Shown here: in pieces, positions 47,181 through 53,091 of the stretch
How the letters are laid out: every line of letters begins with the position of its first letter
Position numbering within the stretch: the stretch's first letter is position 1
Source: Leucogyrophana mollusca
Taxonomy: Eukaryota; Basidiomycota; Agaricomycetes; Boletales
Length of the DNA: 53,091 nucleotides
Assembly: GCA_021014945.1 (NCBI GenBank)
Contig: MU266526.1
Location: forward strand, 1 to 53,091
Direction: 5' to 3'
Position numbers and translations under genes: made by a program
The notes under the pieces: generated by a model
Database searches by the model: none
What the model was told of the DNA's origin: nothing
The model's input: only the letters and a program-made list of their open reading frames with translations

Positions 47181-49237
47181 TTACAACGCCGACAACGCTA
47201 CATCCTTCACAACCTCAAAGACCGGCCCGTCCCCATCTTCCTCCTCCGCATCCGTCCCCAAAGCGCCCACGGAGTTTTGTCGCAACACCCACCGGCCCTG
47301 CAGTTAGAAGAGCGGGGAAGAGGATAAACGCCGTCAGCCTGGTGAGAACATAAAGAAGCACGAGCGCAGTCGATACGATAAGAAGGAACGAGAGAAAGAC
47401 GCCGCAGTAGTTAGGGACGCAGTTGATTAGAACGAAAGAGATAAAGTCACGCCATTCGTGAGCGTTAGTCGCTAAATTCTCCATTCCTCCAGTGACGTGA
47501 CGTCACTCGCTAGCGCCAAGCCATTCGTCAAACAAGCACCATTCCAACCACAAACGCCTTCCTGTCATCGCAAAACCATGGTAAGCCGGGCACTCACGAT
47601 ATACCGATCACCCCCCAACGCGATCGCCCGAAGACGCGACCCGTTGCGAAGCATAAGCGTACGCGCATGCTCCGCAGTGAAGTACATGGCGTTGTTCCCC
47701 TCGATGGTGCTTAGGTGCGAGAGGTCCGTGTATACGCTCGTCCCGATGTCGAACGGGGCCGGGACGTCATCATATTGCGACGGGATGTCGGCGTCGGGGA
47801 TCCACTGGACGTGCAGTTTAAGCGTGCGGAGGTTTTGAGCGTGGGCTGTCGCTTCAGCAATCATAGCCTTTGAATTTCCGTGAGTGAGGCTGTTAGTGAG
47901 CGACAACCAAGGGAGGATGTACAACCCCTGAACTCACAACGCTCGGACTCGCAACGGAGCACACCAGCGTCTCGAGCTCCGGACACTCCTTACAAAGGTA
48001 CGCAATGCTCTCCAACGTCATCTGCGTCGTCCCCACCGCCCACTCCCTCATCGTCTCCCCATGCGCCCGCACGATGTCCACCAAGAACGGGCGTGAGATC
48101 GCCGTCTGGCCCTGCACGCTGAATGCATTGAGGCAGAACGAGCGCAGCGTCGCCTGGTGCGGGACGAGTGCACGCGTCCACGACCAGAGACGCTGCGGGC
48201 CCTGGACGTCGACGGACGAGGTGCGGATGGTGAGCCGCGAGAGGCGGGGGAGGGGCGTCAGCGGCGGGCGGTAGTTGCCCGACCCGAGGTATTCGGTGTC
48301 GAGGGCGACGAGAGCGGGAAGGCAGGCGAGGATGGCGGGGATGGCGGGGGAGGGGGCGCCTTTGAGGCGGAGGTCGAGGAGGTGGGGAAGGGACATGAAG
48401 ACGGAGATGAGGAGGGTGGCTGGGACGCCTGCGCATCGCTGTCATGTCGCATACATGAGTTTCTATGGATTTGATATGAGTGAGTGTATGAGGGGGTACG
48501 TACCCCAAGCTCAAGATGTGTGAGCGTGCTCCCCAGCGTCTCCGCCCATCCCTGGAGGACCCGGGGCGGGCCCCACTCGAGGGACCACACAGAGAGATAG
48601 CGGAGGCCTGTTATGCCATTGAGGATCTCCCACGCAGCCTCACCGACGTCGTACTGTGTGCGGATGGTAAGTGCGCGGAGCGGGAGAGTACGCAGGACCT
48701 GGAGGACGGGGAGGAAGTTCGCTTCGGGTGTTTCAGTGTCGTCGATCCACGTGGCCGACTCGAGATTAGTGCAGAGGCGGAGGGCGGCGGTGACGTCGTG
48801 TGTGAGGGCGGGGTTGTATTGGCGGAGGCGTTGGACGGCGCCTGCGATGACGATGACAACAAGTACGGGATGGTTTGGAGTTGGGTGCATGGGATTGGGG
48901 CGCACCTGTTTCTGTTACGTGGCGCACATAGTGTGCTAGCTGTGGTCGTTTGAGGAGCGTGGCGGACGGGTGGACGAGGACCTGTCAGCGTCACACGACC
49001 AGCGCATGTCCCGACCTCAATATTCAATACCATTGCTCATCGACTGGAAAGTAATCAGCGTAGACGGCGTACATTGTTCTTCAGAATCCGCGAATCCAAG
49101 GTCCTGTAGAGAAGAGGTGTGGCAGCACGGTTGAAGTTCCGGCTGACGAGTGCCGAGGCGTTGAGGTCTCTTCGATCTGATAAATGATCGAGGATGGGCT
49201 GGAGGACGTCGAGGGGGACGTTTTCGGGGCTAAACAT
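47181..49237 (-). CDS. F-box/LRR-type protein
   Basis: Six exons, 49237..49073, 48981..48906, 48841..48504, 48438..47938, 47867..47598, 47297..47181, give 488 aa with every phase consistent. A probable substrate adaptor of an SCF ubiquitin ligase. Residues 7-50 form the F-box: VPLDVLQPILDHLSDRRDLN followed by ASALVSRNFNRAATPLLYRT. The rest is a string of degenerate leucine-rich repeats (LRALTIRTQYDV, LRYLSVWSLEW, LTHLELG, LLDLRLKGAP, LSRLTIRTSSVDV, LETLVCSVASPS, LRTLKLHVQWIPD). The C-terminal block RLRAIALGGDRYI-GRWVLRQNSVGALGTD is the family's usual ending and is rebuilt by the last splice. The last intron is 300 nt, several times longer than the others. Confidence 0.88.
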
Positions 49238-49863
49238 TGGATAAAGATAAAAACTGTAACAGTAAGTAGTGGGACTTGCAGAAGCTAAAAGCTGCCTACT
49301 GCTGTGATAAGCAAAGGGTCCCAGAGCGGGACTAGTTGGTTATTGTGAGCGATGGGCCGGTGAGTCTTCTCCGGTTATTGGTAATGGTATAGGCTAAGTA
49401 ACCGTCTTCTTTCCTCAACTGCGACTATGTGCAGTTTTCACTTTCCAGCGTTCTCAGCTACGAATCCGATGCCAAGCTGCTACAAACTTACGATGACCAT
49501 GCTGCGATGACAGCCAGGCCAATTCACTCCAAATGGACTCGGAGGGAAAGGGTCGCCGTCGGGGTCAAGTGATGCCAACCCACACACCATCCCGGGCCCC
49601 AAAGACATCTTGCATATGAATTATATGAATCATGACGCACGATGGGCCATCGCAGAGTATTGCTCGATCGTACCCCATACCCTTTCATACCACCACGACA
49701 ACCACATTGACAGCTGACCCCACAAAAGTCTAATACTATAGCCGACCGCAGAGTGGGTCGGCTTCACCTGCCATGGATAAAGGTTTATATTCGAGGATGG
49801 AACACGACTCAGGTTTTGCGTAGCCTGTGCCTCCCACTTCTGCTCTGCACCGTCCGACTAGCA
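49238..49863. other. Divergent promoter region
   Basis: Between the starts of the F-box gene (-) and the first AsnRS gene (+). No gene. A frame open upstream of 49864 contains no ATG in frame. Confidence 0.5.
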
Positions 49864-52072
49864 ATGTCACTGACCTCAATTCACATCACCGGCGCTGAGG
49901 CGGGGCCTGAGCTAGTCAGAGGGACAGTCGGTCAGGAGCTCGCATTTGCGTTTTCAGCACAAGTACCAGTCGTCTTCCCAGAAAACAAGAAGGTGGCCTC
50001 CGTGGTGGACAAAGAGGATGTAGAGGACAGGACGGATGTTCCCGCGGAGGACAAGCCCCTCCCAGCGGCAGTAAAGGTACATACCGCCTTATCCACGCTG
50101 ACCCGATGCTACGATCTGATTCTGCACCGAATCCCAGGCCAAAATCATGAACCTCGTGCCCCTGCGCGGCCAGCGGATTCGTGTCACAGGTTGGGTGGAT
50201 CGTGTTGGATCCCTTCACCCCGAGCACCCACAGGAGCAGGGACAGGGTAATGATGCCATATCTATCCTACTGCGTGACGGTACTGGGTACCTCCCCGCGG
50301 TCCTGGGCGGTGATTTGGTATGTCCCTGTCTCCTGCTTTGTGCCTGTTCTGCTCTTTGTGCTGATTCGACACCCACGCGCACCAGGCCAAGGCTACCGAC
50401 GCGACTAACCTCAAGGATGAGACCTGCGTTGAGCTGATCGGCACACTCAGAGCCAAAGGCACAGTCGTTCCGAAGGACTTGGCACGAGATGGACACGAGC
50501 TCGTCGTCGACTCCTGGCGCGTCCTCGGGAACGCCCCCGGTGCCGACAAGGCGTTCGCCAACAGAGTCAACAAGGTCCGTCAGCCCTCCCACACACCTCC
50601 CACGCCATACCAAAGCACTAACCCTCGCCACCACCCCTCCCCACAGACCTCCCCCAGCACCCTCGCCGACCAGCGCCACCTCACCCTCCGGCAGCCCACC
50701 CCCTCCGCCCTCCTCCGCCTGCGCGCACACACCCTCGCCGCCTTCCGCGCGACCTACGCCGCGCCCGCGCACGCCGTGCTCGAGGTGACGCCGCCCGCGC
50801 TCGTGTCGACGCAGGTCGAGGGCCCCGGGGCGGAGCTGTTTTGGCTGGCGGACTACTACGGGGTGCGCGGCGGCGCGTGCTTGACGCTGAGCGCGCAGAT
50901 GTATTTGGAGACGTGCCTTGCGGGGCTGGGGGACGTGTTTTGTGTGCAGGAGAGCTTTAGGGCGGAGAGGAGGTGCGTTTTTTTTTTTTCCCCTCTGTTT
51001 TGGAATTGTTGTTGGCTTTGTTTTCTGGGGTGCTTGTGTTTCATTATGGGGTGCTTGTGTTGCTGCAATGCGAAGATGGCCGGAGGACTGATGTTGGCGT
51101 TGCAGCCACACTCGCCGCCACTTGAGCGAATTCACGCATCTGGAAGCTGAGATCGCATTCATCGATTTCGACGGGCTGATGACCCACATCGAGACCGTCG
51201 TAAGCCCCCCCCCCCCTTCCTCACTCTGCACCCGCACCTGACTCACCCAAACCCCACCCCACCCCAGATCTGCGAAACCCTCGAAAAGCTCCTCGCGGAC
51301 CCCACCTCCACCGCCCTCCTCGCGCAGCTCAACCCGGGGTTCACGCCCCCCTCCCGGCCGTTCAAGCGCCTCCCCTACACCGACGCCATCGCGTGGCTCA
51401 ACGCGCGTGGGATCACGCACAGGCCCAAAGCCGACGACGACGCAGCGGGCGCGGGCGCGCCGTACGTGCTCGGGGACGAGATCGACGAGGCTGCGGAGCG
51501 GGCGCTGGTGGACGACCACGGGGCGCCGATGTTCCTGTACAGGTTCCCCGCGAGCGTGCGCCCGTTTTATATGAAGCAGGTGCCCCGCGCTCCGGGGGAG
51601 GGCACGGTATGGACGGAGAGCTGTGATCTGCTGATGCCGGGCGTGGGCGAGGTCGTTGGTGGGTGGTTGTTTGTGGTATCGGGTTGGCTGATGCTGATAA
51701 TGATTGGGATGCGGGATAGGCGGGTCGATGAGGATAGCGGATATGGGCGAGCTGCTTGCTGCGTATGAGCAGCACGGGGTCGATCCGGCGCCGTATTACT
51801 GGTACACGGACCAGCGTGGGTATGGGTCGTGCGAGCATGGGGGGTATGGACTTGGCGTCGAGGTGAGATTTCGGGATTCTGTGTGTGTGTGCTGAGTGTG
51901 TGTTGATGATGTCCGTGGTAGAGGTTCATGGCGTGGTTGGCGAATAGGTATACCGTCAGGGAGTGTTCGCTGTATCCTAGGTTTGTGCTGTTTGGGTTTG
52001 GGTTTAGTGGTTTTAGGTGCTGATGGGGGCTGTTTCTGTCTTTCAAGGTTCCCTGGTCGCGTTACACCTTAG
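49864..52072 (+). CDS. Asparaginyl-tRNA synthetase paralogue (divergent copy)
   Basis: Nine exons, 49864..50076, 50138..50317, 50386..50574, 50647..50972, 51106..51199, 51268..51658, 51720..51862, 51922..51980, 52048..52072, encode 539 aa. A class IIb synthetase that should charge tRNA-Asn in the cytosol. The OB-fold anticodon domain begins [20 protein letters not shown] and [16 protein letters not shown]. Catalytic motifs: motif 1 region [19 protein letters not shown] with [20 protein letters not shown]; motif 2 [15 protein letters not shown]; motif 3 [15 protein letters not shown] (Arg513); and [20 protein letters not shown]. The end is [10 protein letters not shown]. Compared with the gene at 52468, the N-terminal domain is eroded, the Lys/Glu-rich linker is missing, and a short insert ([11 protein letters not shown]) sits in the OB fold. 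The exons from 50650 to 51660 are very GC-rich. Confidence 0.9.
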
Positions 52073-52467
52073 GTGCCGGGGTTGGTGCAGAAGTTTGCGA
52101 TAAGTACCAGATGCGCTTGAGCCCGCGTTTGAGTTGGCAGTTATCGGGGCGGTATCGGTTATCCACAGACCGAGCACATCATTGCATAAGAAACGCAGTG
52201 CCATGTACACTAATCCTAGCCTTGCTTGTTGGGAATCCTGGAGTTTCGTCGGTGCGACGAGTCACTAGTCTGGTCAGAGTCAAAGATAAAACGCGGCGTC
52301 TATACGCGTCGTCCAAATCCGGACTGATCTAACTAGGATCGCGGACGAGTCACAAATCAATTCTCTTATCCTTACTTATAACCCAGCCCACAGCCCTCCC
52401 AGCTCACTTCTCACTTCACTTCTCACTTTTCACTCAAACTACCACCACCCCCACCACCACCCCCAAA
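52073..52467. other. Spacer between tandem AsnRS genes
   Basis: No gene. The last 70 nt before the second gene are a CT/ACC-rich leader (TCACTTC and CCACCACC runs), typical of highly expressed fungal genes. Confidence 0.5.
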
Positions 52468-53091
52468 ATGCCCGAGATCTACATCGACGAAGCCAGCGGC
52501 GCCGACGCCCCCGGGCCGGGGCGCGGCACCATCGATCAGCCCTACCAATCCCTCGCCTTCGCCCTCTTCTCCACGCCCGACCCCGACGGCGCCGACACCA
52601 AGTACCTCTATCGCAAGGATCCGGGCGCGGCGTACGACGAGCCGACGAAGAGCGCGGCGAAGAAGGCGAAGAAGGACGCGCAGGGGCTGGAGAAGAAGCG
52701 CCTGCGCGCGGCCGCGGAGCAGAGGGAGGAGCAGGAGAAGAGGGAGAAGCGCGCGCTGAAGCTCGAGGAGAGCAGGAAGGTGGTGCTGGTGGAGGATGCG
52801 GGGCTGCCTGTGGCTGTCAAGGTGTGTGCTTTGGTTTTGGGAGGGGGGGAGTGGCGGGGCGGGTGGAGGCCGATTGCTGATTGTGCTGGATGATGCTGAT
52901 AATTGTGTTCGCAGGCTAAAATCGTGAACCTCACGCCCCTGCGTGACCAGCGCGTACGCGTGTCTGGGTGGGTACACCGGCTCCGGGATCAGCAGGACAT
53001 CATGTTCATCGTCCTGCGCGATGGGACCGGGTACCTCCAGGCGATCCTCACCGGTAACACCGTACGTCCCCCCTCTCCCTCTCCCTCCCTC
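52468..53091 (+). CDS. Asparaginyl-tRNA synthetase, 5' part
   Basis: The first two exons, 52468..52821 and 52915..53061, are visible (167 codons); the gene continues past the window end. This looks like the standard fungal cytosolic AsnRS. The N-terminal domain MPEIYIDEASGADAPGPGRG and YQSLAFALFSTPD is followed by a Lys/Glu-rich helical linker (AKKAKKDAQGLEKKRLRAAA and so on), as in other eukaryotic AsnRS, then the OB-fold VNLTPLRDQRVRVSGWVHRL and [19 protein letters not shown]. The splice after PVAVK|AKIVNL is at the same position as in the upstream copy, confirming common origin. Pyrimidine-rich leader, GC-rich codon use and the intact domain set suggest it is the main, highly expressed copy. 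Confidence 0.92.

Noticed and set aside
47215..47484. Minus-strand hydrophobic 89-codon frame as a separate small gene
   Set aside because: Most of it lies in the last intron of the F-box gene and its end overlaps the last exon, whose other frame carries the conserved F-box protein C-terminus. Kept only as a finding.
50215..51519. A 434-codon open frame on the minus strand across the AsnRS gene
   Set aside because: It is antisense to exons and introns of a well-supported gene in very GC-rich DNA, where stops are rare, and its translation is Arg/Gly/Val-rich without motifs.

Overview
The window is nuclear DNA from a filamentous basidiomycete, most likely an Agaricomycete. Genes are cut by many short introns (mostly 50-70 nt, GT-AG, often with a CTGAT/CTAAC-like branch site). 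The families present are typical of that group: DUF6533 seven-helix proteins, LRR-type F-box proteins, an OPT transporter with a long acidic N-terminus, and BTB proteins. I saw no transposon, CRISPR array, tRNA or rRNA gene that I could support. I rebuilt the exon structures by hand from frame, splice signals and family conservation; where junctions are listed, every intron phase was checked for frame.

Layout. 1.4-2.8 kb (-): HtrL/YibB-like membrane-anchored protein. 4.5-5.1 kb (+): two-Cys peroxiredoxin of a bacterial-looking type. 5.8-8.6 kb (+): a DUF6533 seven-helix gene and a damaged tandem copy. 9.1-20.5 kb: four co-oriented genes, namely a 14-helix MFS drug exporter, a secreted type-B carboxylesterase, a CaiB/BaiF CoA-transferase with one in-frame TGA, and a 12-helix MFS transporter. 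Together they look like an uptake, hydrolysis, CoA-activation and export neighbourhood. 21.0-23.4 kb (-): family X DNA polymerase with a BRCT domain. 24.3-25.2 kb (-): BTB protein. 25.7-29.7 kb (+): one orphan protein, then two tandem paralogues of an unrecognised family. 31.1-32.5 kb (+): wrecked F-box gene. 35.1-38.7 kb (+): OPT oligopeptide transporter. 39.3-46.8 kb: a single-pass membrane-protein family as one relic (+), one decaying copy (-) and one intact copy (-), with the spliceosomal LSm4 gene between. 47.2-49.2 kb (-): intact F-box protein. 49.9-53.1 kb (+): two tandem cytosolic asparaginyl-tRNA synthetase genes, the first divergent, the second running off the window.

The most notable themes are recent gene duplication and decay (five families show it), the tandem AsnRS pair in which the upstream copy keeps its catalytic motifs but has lost the lysine-rich linker, a tandem orphan family with conserved motifs, and unusual gene structure: exons of 3-17 nt and GC-AG introns. 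I did not find a defence-like or otherwise clearly new multi-gene system.
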